From positions 51,391 to 115,390 of the forward strand of contig JAIXYP010000062.1 in the NCBI GenBank assembly GCA_027490155.1: DNA of 64,000 nucleotides, written 5' to 3'. Position 1 is the stretch's first letter, and every line of letters starts with the position of its first letter. The DNA comes from Cytophagaceae bacterium. Its GTDB lineage: Bacteria > Bacteroidota > Bacteroidia > Cytophagales > Flexibacteraceae. The position numbers and the translations under genes are program-made. Below the pieces are notes generated by a model, which searched no databases, was not told where the DNA came from, and saw only the letters and a program-made list of their open reading frames with translations. Below, one piece after another: positions 8,897 through 17,966 of the stretch.

Positions 8897-8922
8897 CTGA
8901 CAAACGACCGCTAGGCATTAGG

Positions 8923-8934
8923 TCACCTTTGTGA
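8923..8934. promoter_or_regulatory. Small dyad between the Crp/Fnr and YHS genes
   Basis: TCAC-CTTT-GTGA is a perfect 4+4 inverted repeat about 45 bases before the YHS start. Its half sites resemble those of Crp-type operators, but in reversed order (TCAC first), so it is only a weak operator candidate for the adjacent regulator. Confidence 0.2.
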
Positions 8935-8977
8935 TGTAGAAGGCGCAAAACATTCACCGCCCTTACTATCCATCATC

Positions 8978-9463
8978 ATGAAGACCCGCCTAACCACTTT
9001 GATCCTGACCTGCACCTTAGGTCTTATTGTTTCGTTTTTTGCCCCATCTGCCTCCGCCCAAGACCTCAAGCCCTACTATAACGTAGATGATAAAGGCGTT
9101 TGGGTCGATGGTTATGACCCTGTGGCATACCTTCAGGATGGCAAAGCCGTCAAAGGAAGCCCTGCCTTCACTGTCCTGTACAAGGGAGCTAAGTTCCAGC
9201 TAGCATCAAAGGCACACCAAGAGGCCTTCAAGAAAGAGCCAGAGAAGTACCTGCCCGAATATGGTGGCTATTGCGCCTATGCCGTAGGGTCGTATGGCGA
9301 AAAAGTCGAAGTCGATCCAGAGACCTTTAGCGTCAAGGATGGTAAGGTGTTCTTGTTCTACAACAAGTACTTCAACAACACCCTCAAGGACTGGAACAAG
9401 GACATGGCCAAACTCCACACCAATGCCGATAAAAACTGGGCCAAGTTCAAACACGCCAAATAA
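8978..9463 (+). CDS. Secreted YHS-domain protein
   Basis: A 161-residue protein with a signal peptide (to about residue 27, PSASAQ). The YHS-type domain reads VDGYDPVAYLQDGKAVKGSP, then YKGAKFQLASKAHQEAFKKE, then YLPEYGGYCAYAVG. YHS domains are thought to bind metal ions or act near metal-dependent redox proteins; secreted versions with YDPVAY are widespread. A single Cys lies in YCAYA. It heads a same-strand run with DoxX, DM13, outer-membrane and YceI genes, spaced 108, 100, 33 and 51 bases. Confidence 0.88.
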   Translation: MKTRLTTLILTCTLGLIVSFFAPSASAQDLKPYYNVDDKGVWVDGYDPVAYLQDGKAVKGSPAFTVLYKGAKFQLASKAHQEAFKKEPEKYLPEYGGYCAYAVGSYGEKVEVDPETFSVKDGKVFLFYNKYFNNTLKDWNKDMAKLHTNADKNWAKFKHAK

Positions 9464-9571
9464 CTGGCCGATCGGCAGCCAAACCAGTTCCTATACCCAC
9501 ATCCATCCTAAGGCCAGATCCGTTATAGGTATCTGGGCCACAATCCCTTCATCACGCATCCTTCCCAGACC

Positions 9572-9997
9572 ATGACAACGACACACGCCCAGCCGACCAC
9601 CGCCCTAGCATCCATCAAGTTAGCTTGGTGGCAATACGTGCCTAACTTTTTGGCCGCCATCATCCTTGCCCAAACCTTGTTCTTCAAGTTCACAGGGGCT
9701 GAAGAGTCCGTCTGGATCTTCACCCAAGTTGGAGCTGAGCCCGTAGGCCGCATTGGCTCTGGCATTGTTGAGCTGATTGCCGCCATTCTATTGTTATGGC
9801 CAGCACGTGCATGGATGGGCGCCGTTTTGGCAGCAGGCACCATGTCTGGCGCCATCATGAGCCATCTATTAATCTTGGGCATTGAGGTCAAGGGAGACGG
9901 TGGGGAGCTATTTGCCCTAGCCGTTGTGGTCTTGGTGTCTTGCCTTTACATCCTCTGGCGTGACCGTGCCAAACTCTTGGCCCTAATCGGTCGGTAG
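9572..9997 (+). CDS. DoxX-like membrane protein
   Basis: A 141-residue protein with four hydrophobic segments (about 22-42, 64-82, 84-105 and 110-130) and the early motif LAQTLFFKFTGAEESV, where a Lys/Phe-rich first helix is followed by an acidic pair, typical of small DoxX-like proteins. Family members include a subunit of thiosulfate:quinone oxidoreductase, but most are uncharacterised. The neighbours (YHS, DM13, YceI) suggest an envelope redox or quinone-linked role; this is inference. Confidence 0.75.
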   Translation: MTTTHAQPTTALASIKLAWWQYVPNFLAAIILAQTLFFKFTGAEESVWIFTQVGAEPVGRIGSGIVELIAAILLLWPARAWMGAVLAAGTMSGAIMSHLLILGIEVKGDGGELFALAVVVLVSCLYILWRDRAKLLALIGR

Positions 9998-10097
9998 ACG
10001 AATCTGGCTCAGCGCTTTTGCAACACAATACAAACCACCGAAACACCCACATCAACCCATCTCCACTTCTTTAACTCCTTCTCCACCAATACCTGCT

Positions 10098-11021
10098 ATG
10101 AAAATCCACTTCCTGACACCAATCCTTGGCCTGCTAGCTTTCAGCCAATGTACCCCCAAGAAGGACCCAGCCCCTGATGCCGTCCCGACAGCGGCCTCCT
10201 ATCGCCTAAGCCCCCGTACCCAGTCAGTGGGTGTCAATGGCGTCGTGACCTATTGCGCCAGCTACACTAACACCATGGGCGAGGTTAGCAACTTGGTGCC
10301 AGATTTGGTTGTGGTCAATAGCAACATCGGGACCACCATAGAGGCTGGCAAAGTCAAAGGCATAGCCGCAGGTACCACCTTGCTCATCAGTAGCTATCGT
10401 GGCCTGAGCGATACTGTCAACCTCAATGTAGTGGCAGACACCAATGCCCTTGCCAGCCTTTACCTCAGCCCTGATACGGCAGAGGTCCAGATCAATACCC
10501 CATTCAGCTTTAACATTCAGGGACGTGACTTGTTAGGCCGGACGGTCACCTTGCCACCCTTTAACCTCAGCGCGGCTGACCCAGCACTTGGCACCTTCAA
10601 TACCGCTGGTGGACTGACCTATACGGGCACAGCCTACGGTACCACCCGCCTGACAGCCACAGCTGCTGGAGTCGTTTCTAATCCGCTTGAGGTTGCCGTC
10701 ATCCGCAAAGGTTCGTTCCGTGGGGCCGAAGGCCATTATGGCAATGGTACAATCGTCACCAAGGTCCGGAACGGGCAAGTCGTTATCCGATTTGAGTCCG
10801 ATTTCTTGTGCCAGTCAGCCCCTGACCTACGGGTCTATTTATCCAACTCTGCTGAGACAGGCGCCGTCTTCACCAACGGCATCGAGATCGCACTTTTGCG
10901 CAGCCTGCAAGGTCGTCAGTCTTATGTGGTGCCTGCCTCCGTCAACATCAATACCTATCGCCACTGTGTGGTCTATTGTCGCCAGTTCAGCCAAGCTGTC
11001 CTGACTACTCCAATCAACTAG
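10098..11021 (+). CDS. Lipoprotein with Ig-like repeats and a DM13 domain
   Basis: A 307-residue lipoprotein: the signal ends in a lipobox (LAFSQC) with Cys at about residue 20. Two bacterial Ig-like (Big_2-type) segments follow (VNGVVTYCASYTN, then KVKGIAAGTTLLISSYRG; and LYLSPDTAEVQINTPFSF). The C-terminal ~105 residues are a DM13 domain: SFRGAEGHYGNGTIV, PDLRVYLSNS, LQGRQSYVVPASVNINTY and VVYCRQFSQAV. DM13 has been proposed to be a redox domain with a key Cys, here in YCRQF. It would sit on the outer or inner membrane facing the periplasm. Confidence 0.8.
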   Translation: MKIHFLTPILGLLAFSQCTPKKDPAPDAVPTAASYRLSPRTQSVGVNGVVTYCASYTNTMGEVSNLVPDLVVVNSNIGTTIEAGKVKGIAAGTTLLISSYRGLSDTVNLNVVADTNALASLYLSPDTAEVQINTPFSFNIQGRDLLGRTVTLPPFNLSAADPALGTFNTAGGLTYTGTAYGTTRLTATAAGVVSNPLEVAVIRKGSFRGAEGHYGNGTIVTKVRNGQVVIRFESDFLCQSAPDLRVYLSNSAETGAVFTNGIEIALLRSLQGRQSYVVPASVNINTYRHCVVYCRQFSQAVLTTPIN

Positions 11022-11054
11022 GCCCAGCCCGTCAACGGAACACCACCATCACAG

Positions 11055-11894
11055 ATGAACACTCCAGAACAGATTGGCTTCGGATTGATAAGCAAGGCCC
11101 AACGCCTGCAGTATTGCCTCATGCCCCGTGTGATGGGCCTATTGGTTGGGCTAACAATGTCCTTGTTGCTAAGCACAATTGCCATAGCTCAAACCAGCAA
11201 AGCACCAGTAGCCGCTCCTAAACCACCTGCCCAATGGCCTAAGGGTATCTCTTTTACTGCCAATGGGTCGGTTGGTGGGTCAGAACAGGCCTTGGCCATT
11301 AGTGGTCTCTACAATTTCAATATCGCCTTTCATAAGCGGTTCAAGATTGGCTTAGGCCTGCGCTCTAGCAGCTACTGGGGCCAAGGCAAATATTTTGAGA
11401 CCGCACCTGCCTCGCTGACCACCAATCAAGAAGGCCCACAGGTCATTTTCGTCCCGAGTATCCCCCAAAACATTGACTCCATCAAGGTGGGGCAGGCCTA
11501 TACCCAGTCGATCAATGCCTACCTGAATCTGGAGTATGCCATCAGCCCCAAGTTTGACATCGGCTTCAATATCGATCTAGCAGGCATCACCATCGGTTCG
11601 GCATCGGACATTTCCTTGGTCTCGAGCTATGTGACCAATACCTCCTCAATCAGCCTAAGCGCCAAACCGACATTTGACAACCTCCTGCTGATTTCGGACA
11701 ATGACAAAGGCTCCCTAAATTCCGAAATCTATGCCCGCTACCACGTCAACGACCGTTGGGCCATTGTGGGCGGGGCTTCGTTTCTGTTCTCCGAGCTCAA
11801 GACCGACCAGAAGAACTACAACTTCGGCAATGATCGCTTCCGCCGGAAGGCCTTGTTAGGCACCATTGGCGTCACTTGGTATCCATTTCGGTAG
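11055..11894 (+). CDS. Outer-membrane beta-barrel-like protein
   Basis: A 279-residue protein whose signal peptide (GLLVGLTMSLLLSTIAIAQ) ends near residue 46. ATG at 11121 would place the signal at the N-terminus and is a good alternative start. The mature part alternates hydrophobic and polar residues and ends in aromatic-rich strands (IGVTWYPFR with C-terminal Arg), typical of a small outer-membrane barrel. It includes KIGLGLRSSSYWGQG and DIGFNIDLAGITIGS. No specific family is recognised. It lies 33 bases after the DM13 gene. Confidence 0.7.
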   Translation: MNTPEQIGFGLISKAQRLQYCLMPRVMGLLVGLTMSLLLSTIAIAQTSKAPVAAPKPPAQWPKGISFTANGSVGGSEQALAISGLYNFNIAFHKRFKIGLGLRSSSYWGQGKYFETAPASLTTNQEGPQVIFVPSIPQNIDSIKVGQAYTQSINAYLNLEYAISPKFDIGFNIDLAGITIGSASDISLVSSYVTNTSSISLSAKPTFDNLLLISDNDKGSLNSEIYARYHVNDRWAIVGGASFLFSELKTDQKNYNFGNDRFRRKALLGTIGVTWYPFR

Positions 11895-11945
11895 CCGCAA
11901 AAGTCTCAACTAGGCTTTTTTAACAAACTCCAATCTCCACTACTT

Positions 11946-12494
11946 ATGTTATCCTTTATCCAGCTGCTAACGACCACCCTAATTCCCTTGCTTACTGCTT
12001 GGCAGGTCCAGACCTATGGGGTTGATTTTAGCATCAAACACGGTGTTGGTGGGCGGGCTAATGGCAGCCTCAAGGGGTTAGTAGCCAACATCCAGTTTGA
12101 CGAGGCCCACCCTGAGCTTACCGACATCAGCGCCACCGTCCTGACCAGTACCATCACGACAGGGCTTGGTATCCGGGATAGCAAAATCAAGGGTGATGAA
12201 TACCTTGATGTAGTTCGTTTTCCGAAAATCAGCCTTCGGATAAAGGGGGGCACACTAGTTGCACCGAGTCTCTATCGTGCGGTCGGGACATTACAGATAA
12301 AGGGCAAGGACCAACAAATACCCCTTACCTTTAGATGTAACAAGAAGCCTTTTGTTCCTGGTCAGGCCAATCAGTCGGCCAAGTTCAGCACCCAGTTCAC
12401 AATCAGTAGGCTAGACTTTGGGGTTGGTTCCAGCTCCTGGATCTTGGCAGATAGTCTAACAGTAACAGTTGGCGTGACGGCAAACCTGCCCTAG
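11946..12494 (+). CDS. YceI-family lipid-binding protein
   Basis: A 182-residue protein with a short signal peptide (MLSFIQLLTTTLIPLLTA). The YceI lipocalin-like domain shows VDFSIKHGVGGRANGSLKG, then DISATVLTSTITTG, then IKGDEYLDVVRFPKISLRIKG, then VGTLQIKGKDQQIPLTF. YceI proteins are periplasmic beta-barrels that bind polyisoprenoids such as quinones. It ends the run that begins with the YHS gene, 51 bases after the barrel gene. Substrate binding here is inferred from the family only. Confidence 0.9.
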   Translation: MLSFIQLLTTTLIPLLTAWQVQTYGVDFSIKHGVGGRANGSLKGLVANIQFDEAHPELTDISATVLTSTITTGLGIRDSKIKGDEYLDVVRFPKISLRIKGGTLVAPSLYRAVGTLQIKGKDQQIPLTFRCNKKPFVPGQANQSAKFSTQFTISRLDFGVGSSSWILADSLTVTVGVTANLP

Positions 12495-12570
12495 CGGAGT
12501 CCAATAGCCAAATGCCTTCCACTCCCCATCAAAAAAAAATCACCTCCCTCTATATTACCTCCAGATCACG

Positions 12571-13083
12571 ATGACCGAACTATTAGACTACAACATCGAG
12601 GTCCTGCACCGCATCGACCATTTGTTGGCGCAGCTCAGCAATGCCCAACACGGTGCACCTTCTGCCTTGCTATTTGGTAGCAGCATGGGAGACCATTTTA
12701 GGCACATCTTGGAGTTCTACCAATGCCTACTAAGCAATGTCGAGGTTGGGGAGTTCAGCTATGATAAACGGCAACGTAATCACCTCATTGCTACTGATGT
12801 ATCCACCGCCCGTGACGTGCTACGCAGCGCCTTGGCCCAGCTGATGCACCTTGATTTGACTGCCCATCAGGACGTCGAACTGGTGATGCAAAGCGAGCTT
12901 GCTGGTTATACCAACCTGTTTGCCCATCGCACAACCCTATCCCGCGAGCTGGCCTACCTAGCCGACCATGGTGTCCATCACCTAGCCCTAATCAGGATAT
13001 CGCTGGAACAAGAACACCCCCACATCCTGCTAGATGCCAACCTTGGGGTCGCTGCTAGTACTGTTAACTATCGCCGCCAATAA
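12571..13083 (+). CDS. DinB-like four-helix protein
   Basis: A 170-residue helical protein without a signal peptide. Histidines lie where a DinB/YfiT-type metal site would be: GDHFRHILEFYQ near residue 32 and DHGVHHLALIRI near residue 132. That fold usually binds a divalent metal and in some members acts as a thiol transferase. Its TAA overlaps the next ATG by one base (TAATG), which suggests translational coupling with the NRDE gene. Its role is unknown. Confidence 0.7.
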   Translation: MTELLDYNIEVLHRIDHLLAQLSNAQHGAPSALLFGSSMGDHFRHILEFYQCLLSNVEVGEFSYDKRQRNHLIATDVSTARDVLRSALAQLMHLDLTAHQDVELVMQSELAGYTNLFAHRTTLSRELAYLADHGVHHLALIRISLEQEHPHILLDANLGVAASTVNYRRQ

Positions 13084-13823
13084 TGCCCAAAACCATGTGT
13101 ACACTTACCTACATGCCTGATGGCGAAGGCTTTGCCTTGGTCTCCAGCCGAGACGAAGCCATAAACCGCGGCCCTATGATGCCCCCCATGCTCCATCAGC
13201 AGGACGGCGCCATCTACCCAGTGGACCAGCGCAGTGGCGGCACTTGGTTTATGACATCTGAGGCTGGCTACTCGCTTAACATTCTGAACGGCGGCTTTGA
13301 ACCACACGAACGGCAATTGCCCTATCGCCAGAGCCGTGGCCTTGTAATCAGCCATTTTGCCCAGTTTGGCAATGCCGATGACTTTGTAGCGGGGTATGAC
13401 TTTGTCGGGATTGAGCCCTTTACGCTGGTGGTTGTTAATCACAACCCGCGGCGCCTAAACTCCGTGGTCTGGACTGGTCAAGAAGCCGTCCTGACCCACC
13501 ATGATGTTACGGAGCCGATGATTTGGTCCTCGGCCACCTTGTTTTCGGCAGCGGCCAAAGCTGAAAGACAAAAATGGTTCTACCAAGATGTCATAAACCC
13601 CAAAATCAACGTTGAAGGGTTAGATACTGTTGATAAACTACTATCTTTCCACCATAACGGCGGTAAAAATTGGGATAATCTAGCCGAGCGCATCCAGATG
13701 AAATCAGACGATGGTAAGCAGACCGTATGTATCGCAGCGATCGCCTACAACAGCCGCCACTGGAAGTTTATCTACCATGATCTACTGTCCGACCAACAAC
13801 GAGCCATTAGCTTGTTGGGATAG
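13083..13823 (+). CDS. NRDE/TANGO2-family protein
   Basis: A 246-residue protein of the NRDE family (TANGO2 relatives). It carries MCTLTYMPDGEGFALVSSRDE near the N-terminus, the RDE of the family name, then RSGGTWFMTSEAGYSLNILNG. ATG at 13095 would put Cys at position 2 (Met-Cys-Thr), as in family members proposed to have an N-terminal nucleophile fold, so the true start may be 12 bases downstream. Human TANGO2 is implicated in heme or lipid handling; bacterial function is open. It overlaps the DinB-like gene by one base. Confidence 0.85.
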   Translation: MPKTMCTLTYMPDGEGFALVSSRDEAINRGPMMPPMLHQQDGAIYPVDQRSGGTWFMTSEAGYSLNILNGGFEPHERQLPYRQSRGLVISHFAQFGNADDFVAGYDFVGIEPFTLVVVNHNPRRLNSVVWTGQEAVLTHHDVTEPMIWSSATLFSAAAKAERQKWFYQDVINPKINVEGLDTVDKLLSFHHNGGKNWDNLAERIQMKSDDGKQTVCIAAIAYNSRHWKFIYHDLLSDQQRAISLLG

Positions 13824-13869
13824 GGGCGGTTACCCTTTTATCTCCACCTACTGACCCAAGTTCTACTGT

Positions 13870-15045
13870 ATGCCCCTTTTCCTTCGCGATCGCCTCAACC
13901 ATGAGTATTGGCCCTGGTACCTAACCTACCTGCCATTGCTTCCGCTCATCGTCCGGACCGCCATTAAACTACGGTCTGCCGTGTTCTTCAGTGTGGCTAA
14001 CCCCGGCATCGACATGGGTGGATTTTTTGGCGAGCGTAAGTCAGACATCTATGCCCTGTTGCCAAAGGAAAGCTACCCCAAAACCATTTTAGTCCGTCCA
14101 GCTGATTCTGCTCAACACATCCTGCTCCAACTAAAAGAGGCCAGCGTGCCCTTTCCCCTCATCATGAAACCAGATGTCGGTGAGCGGGGCGATGGGGTCA
14201 AGATCATCCAGAGCTACGGCCAGCTCACGACTGAGCTCATGAACATCCAGCGCAGCGGCCAGGACTACCTACTGCAAGAGCTGGTCTCTTGGCAAGCTGA
14301 GTTTGGCCTGATGGTCAGCAAAGACCCCGATACGGGCATCGCCACCCTGCTTTCCATCACTGGCAAACGCTTTTTGTCTGTCGTAGGCGATGGGGTCCGG
14401 ACTGTGGCAGATCTGCTGGCCCAAACGCACCGAGGCAGTAAACAAGTCGATCGCCTGTTGGCTACCAAAATCACCCTGATGTCCTCGATCCCCGCAGCAG
14501 GGGAAGAGGTCTTGGTCGAGCCCATCGGCAACCATTGCCGGGGCACCGTCTTCTATGATGCTAGTAACCTAATCAGCCCTAAGCTACAGGCTGCCATTCA
14601 GCAACTGATGGACCAAACAAAAGGTGTCTATTATGGTCGTTTTGACGTCCGTGCCTTTGACGATCAAGCCTTGATGGATGGCCAGTTCACGATCCTTGAG
14701 CTTAATGGCGTGACCTCCGAGCCTGCGCACATTTATGACCCGAGTTTTTCGGCCTGGCAATCATGGTCTGAGCTCTACCGTCACCACGCGTTGTTGCCAG
14801 ACATCTCAGCCAAACTGATCCGCCAAGGCTACAATCCTGTGACCTTGTTGCAACTCATCCAGCGGAGTGAGCAACACTTCGGTATCAAGCTCCCGATCAC
14901 AAAAGCAATCATCAGGTGGTTTTCTGGTAAGGATCACACAGGGGCCTTGACTGCAGCGACTCAAAAGCCCAAAACCAAACAAGCAGGCCCTGCGCCTGCG
15001 ACCCTAGGTAATGGACCAGTTTTGGCAGCAGCTATGGTCAAATAG
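13870..15045 (+). CDS. ATP-grasp ligase of unknown substrate
   Basis: A 391-residue protein with an ATP-grasp fold. The nucleotide-binding part includes FPLIMKPDVGERGDGVKII near residues 95-115, a lysine-plus-glycine loop, then YLLQELVSWQAEFGLMV. The metal-binding end is FDVRAFDD, then FTILELNGVTSEPAHIYDP near residues 255-300, similar to D-Ala-D-Ala-type or carboxylate-amine ligases. The N-terminus has a hydrophobic stretch (LTYLPLLPLIVRTAIKLR). The last ~45 residues look disordered. It follows the NRDE gene by 46 bases. The product formed is unknown. Confidence 0.8.
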   Translation: MPLFLRDRLNHEYWPWYLTYLPLLPLIVRTAIKLRSAVFFSVANPGIDMGGFFGERKSDIYALLPKESYPKTILVRPADSAQHILLQLKEASVPFPLIMKPDVGERGDGVKIIQSYGQLTTELMNIQRSGQDYLLQELVSWQAEFGLMVSKDPDTGIATLLSITGKRFLSVVGDGVRTVADLLAQTHRGSKQVDRLLATKITLMSSIPAAGEEVLVEPIGNHCRGTVFYDASNLISPKLQAAIQQLMDQTKGVYYGRFDVRAFDDQALMDGQFTILELNGVTSEPAHIYDPSFSAWQSWSELYRHHALLPDISAKLIRQGYNPVTLLQLIQRSEQHFGIKLPITKAIIRWFSGKDHTGALTAATQKPKTKQAGPAPATLGNGPVLAAAMVK

Positions 15046-15107
15046 AGGTATTATACGGGGTGTATCTGGCTGTTGAAGTCGGTATTGGCACATCCCATAA
15101 AAGCTAA

Positions 15108-15863
15108 CTAAAGCCGCACCCATTGCCAAGCTGCCACCAGCATCAGCAAAGCGCTAATCACTCCAAAAGTCCTTGAGCGCAACAGCCCGCTTACCCAAGT
15201 TCGGAACCGATCTGTAAAGTAGGCCAGCAGGATCAAGATACCTGCAGCCCCAGCCCCAGCGCCTAACACCAGCCCTAATTCCGTACCTGAGAATTGGATT
15301 AGCTCCCATGACCAATGGAAGGCACGATCAGTGTCCGTGACAGAAGTCAATGGTTTTAGTATCCCGAAGGTCTGGAGCCAAACCGCCATCCCGAACCAAA
15401 AAACCAGTAGTTGCGGATTGGCAAGGCCAAGGCTAAAGCCAGTTAAGGCAGCCCTAACCGTACCTGTAGGGTAGGATGACTTTGGCTTATTAACAGCAGA
15501 ATATACATCAGATGCTGATGGGGAATCAACAGCGGTTGCCCTACGGCTGAGCACCAAGGCATAGACCCCAGCAGCAACTGCTAGGCCCAGTGTTACGGCC
15601 AAGCCCACCAGCTTCAAGATCGGCACACCCCAAAGCAGGACAGTTGATAGATAGACTGCCACTGGCGAGGCCTTGAGCGCAATTGCGACGTAAAGCAGCT
15701 CGGGCAAGGCACCACCTAGGGCACAAGCGATGCCAAGGCGCCTACTGAAGGGCCCAGGGCGCAAACTGTACCCAATCACAGCCGTGTTGACCAAACCTGC
15801 CTGCAAGGACCCTACAAAGCTCAATACACTCGCAATCAGGAAAACAACCAACGCGTCAATCAT
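15108..15863 (-). CDS. LysE-family exporter
   Basis: A 251-residue membrane protein with six hydrophobic segments. The family signs are a Gly/Pro-rich first helix (FVGSLQAGLVNTAVIGYSL), a second helix with GGALPELLYVAIAL, and the later GFSLGLANPQLLVFWFGMAVW, a LysE/RhtB-type motif. Members export amino acids or related small molecules. It lies 69 bases downstream of the NYN gene on the same strand. The substrate is not predictable. Confidence 0.75.
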   Translation of the reverse strand: MIDALVVFLIASVLSFVGSLQAGLVNTAVIGYSLRPGPFSRRLGIACALGGALPELLYVAIALKASPVAVYLSTVLLWGVPILKLVGLAVTLGLAVAAGVYALVLSRRATAVDSPSASDVYSAVNKPKSSYPTGTVRAALTGFSLGLANPQLLVFWFGMAVWLQTFGILKPLTSVTDTDRAFHWSWELIQFSGTELGLVLGAGAGAAGILILLAYFTDRFRTWVSGLLRSRTFGVISALLMLVAAWQWVRL

Positions 15864-15932
15864 AACATCAAACGATGATAACTGGCATGATCACTGGTAT
15901 GCCCGTCCAGATCAAGCACTGATCGGAATGCA

Positions 15933-17678
15933 CTAGCCTGTAATTTGTTTCAGGATTTCGGCGTTAGGCGCTTCGTTCATCACCTTCTCGATCTTGACGG
16001 CGCACTGGGCACGTAGTTGTTCCACGATCTTGGTTGCGGATAGAATATCGGCCTTGAGGCTTAGTTTTTGGGATGAAAGTATGCCCGTATCCGGGAACTT
16101 GTCGAACATACCCGCTGCATTGAACGCCAAGAAGATGTTCTGGACTTCCGTTTTGGCCTTGATGCCTAGTTTGCTAACTGCGGATTTATCAGCTAGTTTT
16201 TCCATCGCCAACTTCACCCAGTCGGACAGCAGGTTGCTATCCTTCCGTTTGCTCACGATCAGCTCGGCCACCACCTTGACCAACTCAGGGCTCTGGACCA
16301 CGAAGAACCATTTGGTCATCTCTTGGTCGGCCATGGCGTTGCGGTAGTTGGCCACGCTATGCACATCATTGATCGGCGGTAGGACTGTCTTTTTGAAGCC
16401 TCGTTTGGTGGACTCCTCGAACATGATCATATCTGCCGAGTTGCCCACAATACTAGGGCTCATGAGTTTGAGGTCATGGCGGGTCAAGACCTGGGCGATG
16501 AGCTGCTCATACCCATTGGCCCCGAGGGCATAAGGCCGTAGGGTTGGCAGCATCCGTTTGATCTCGTCAATGATGATATTGATCGAGACGCCTTCGGCGA
16601 AGTTGTAGTGCCCCCCGTCGATGAAGGACTCCATGATCTTGCCGATGAGGGCGATGGCTTCTTTGCTATCCTTAATGGCATCGTATGAGCCCAAATCAGC
16701 CTTCTGGCTGGCATTGAGGCCTTTCTTTTCGTTAGAGATGTCGACTTTTTCCCGGACGTTATTGGCAGGGGTTGGGGCAGCCTCTGTCCGGAAGTGCAGT
16801 CTGTTTTCTGACCCATGCTGGATAAGGACATACTCATTGATGCCACTGGCATACTGCTTCACAAAGTCGATAAACTTGACGGCCCCAAACAGGGTATGGA
16901 AATCAAACCCTTTGATCAGCTCCGTGAACCAGATCTGGAGTTTTGGCAATGTAATACCGGCCTCTAGCAAATGACGGGTAGTTTCGATCTCAGGTAAACG
17001 AGCAAAAATCAACCGAACATGGTCCTGCAGCTCCAGTAGGGAGGTGCGGGTGGCGTCAAACTGGCCAAAGATGTTGAGCAGTTGCTCTGCCACGACATCC
17101 GCACTTTTGAACGTTTCGACCCGTGGGCCGCGCGGGTCCGTAATGCCGAAGAACTCATCAGCTAGGTCTTTCAGGACTTTATTGGTTTGGGACTCGTAGG
17201 CAGCGACGACAACATTTTTGCCATACTCGTTCAGGCGACGCACCATCCAAGCAAACCCACCATCCCCACTCACGATAACGAAGGTTTTGATGTTGGGGCG
17301 GGTATGAAGCACATCCATCACATCGGTGCACAGTGCGATGTCAGCTAAGTTCTTTTGGCTGACGTTAACGGCCTGCACGTGCTCTTGGCTGATATTAAGC
17401 TCGTTCATGACCGCATGCAATGGACGGGTTTTGTAGCTCTGCCAGTTGGCATATGCCCGCCCTATGGCAACACGGCCTACCAAATGATCTAGGCTCCGGA
17501 CTTGGGTCAATATGCCACGTAAGTCAAGGGCTTCGGTTTCCTTATCAGTAAGGGCATAGCCACAAAGTAAATTTTCTAGGTCTATAAAAATGGCCGTGTC
17601 AAAGGCTGGTGGCTTGACATAAACGATTTTTTGTTGGGGCTCTGCACCCATCGAAGGCATATTAGGTAAGGTATCCAT
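15933..17678 (-). CDS. NYN-domain (PIN-like) nuclease-family protein with long C-terminal extension
   Basis: A 581-residue protein. Residues ~25-185 are a NYN/DUF88 (LabA-like) domain with the conserved acidic residues FIDLENLL (Asp/Glu), ADIALCTDVMDVL and FVIVSGDGGFAWMVRRL, which would bind a metal for RNA cleavage. The rest (~390 residues) is helical and includes DGGHYNFAEGVSINIIIDEIKRMLP, which might be an RNA-binding helical domain; I do not recognise it firmly. The total is much longer than plain LabA-type proteins. An RNA-processing role is inferred. Confidence 0.75.
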   Translation of the reverse strand: MDTLPNMPSMGAEPQQKIVYVKPPAFDTAIFIDLENLLCGYALTDKETEALDLRGILTQVRSLDHLVGRVAIGRAYANWQSYKTRPLHAVMNELNISQEHVQAVNVSQKNLADIALCTDVMDVLHTRPNIKTFVIVSGDGGFAWMVRRLNEYGKNVVVAAYESQTNKVLKDLADEFFGITDPRGPRVETFKSADVVAEQLLNIFGQFDATRTSLLELQDHVRLIFARLPEIETTRHLLEAGITLPKLQIWFTELIKGFDFHTLFGAVKFIDFVKQYASGINEYVLIQHGSENRLHFRTEAAPTPANNVREKVDISNEKKGLNASQKADLGSYDAIKDSKEAIALIGKIMESFIDGGHYNFAEGVSINIIIDEIKRMLPTLRPYALGANGYEQLIAQVLTRHDLKLMSPSIVGNSADMIMFEESTKRGFKKTVLPPINDVHSVANYRNAMADQEMTKWFFVVQSPELVKVVAELIVSKRKDSNLLSDWVKLAMEKLADKSAVSKLGIKAKTEVQNIFLAFNAAGMFDKFPDTGILSSQKLSLKADILSATKIVEQLRAQCAVKIEKVMNEAPNAEILKQITG

Positions 17679-17966
17679 GTGACTAAGGTTTTGTTATTGA
17701 AATGGTTAGCAAGAAAAATATTCCCGACGTTCCCATAGACGGCAGTGCGCCGACATCTGGTCAGGATTTGCGTTTCCGTAAGGTAGTTAATGCCCTGCTT
17801 ATATCATAATTGAGGCCGGTATATTGGCCCTGAGTGCTTGGCCTATCTACCCATCGATTCTGTTAGGGGTCGGGGCCAGACCAGCACGAACTCATGCTGG
17901 CTAACGAACCAGTAGGACCCGCCCCAAACGTGAACTGACTGGGCCAGACAATTACCCCAATGACCC
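17679..17966. other. Intergenic region upstream of the SirB1-type gene
   Basis: No coding sequence is supported here. A short hairpin (CCAGCA, 8-base loop, TGCTGG) lies near 17880-17900. The promoter at 17967-17999 follows. Confidence 0.4.

Noticed and set aside
12528..12540. A9 run between the YceI and DinB-like genes as a possible phase-variation tract
   Set aside because: It lies in a short intergenic region with no reading frame or promoter spacing that its length would alter.
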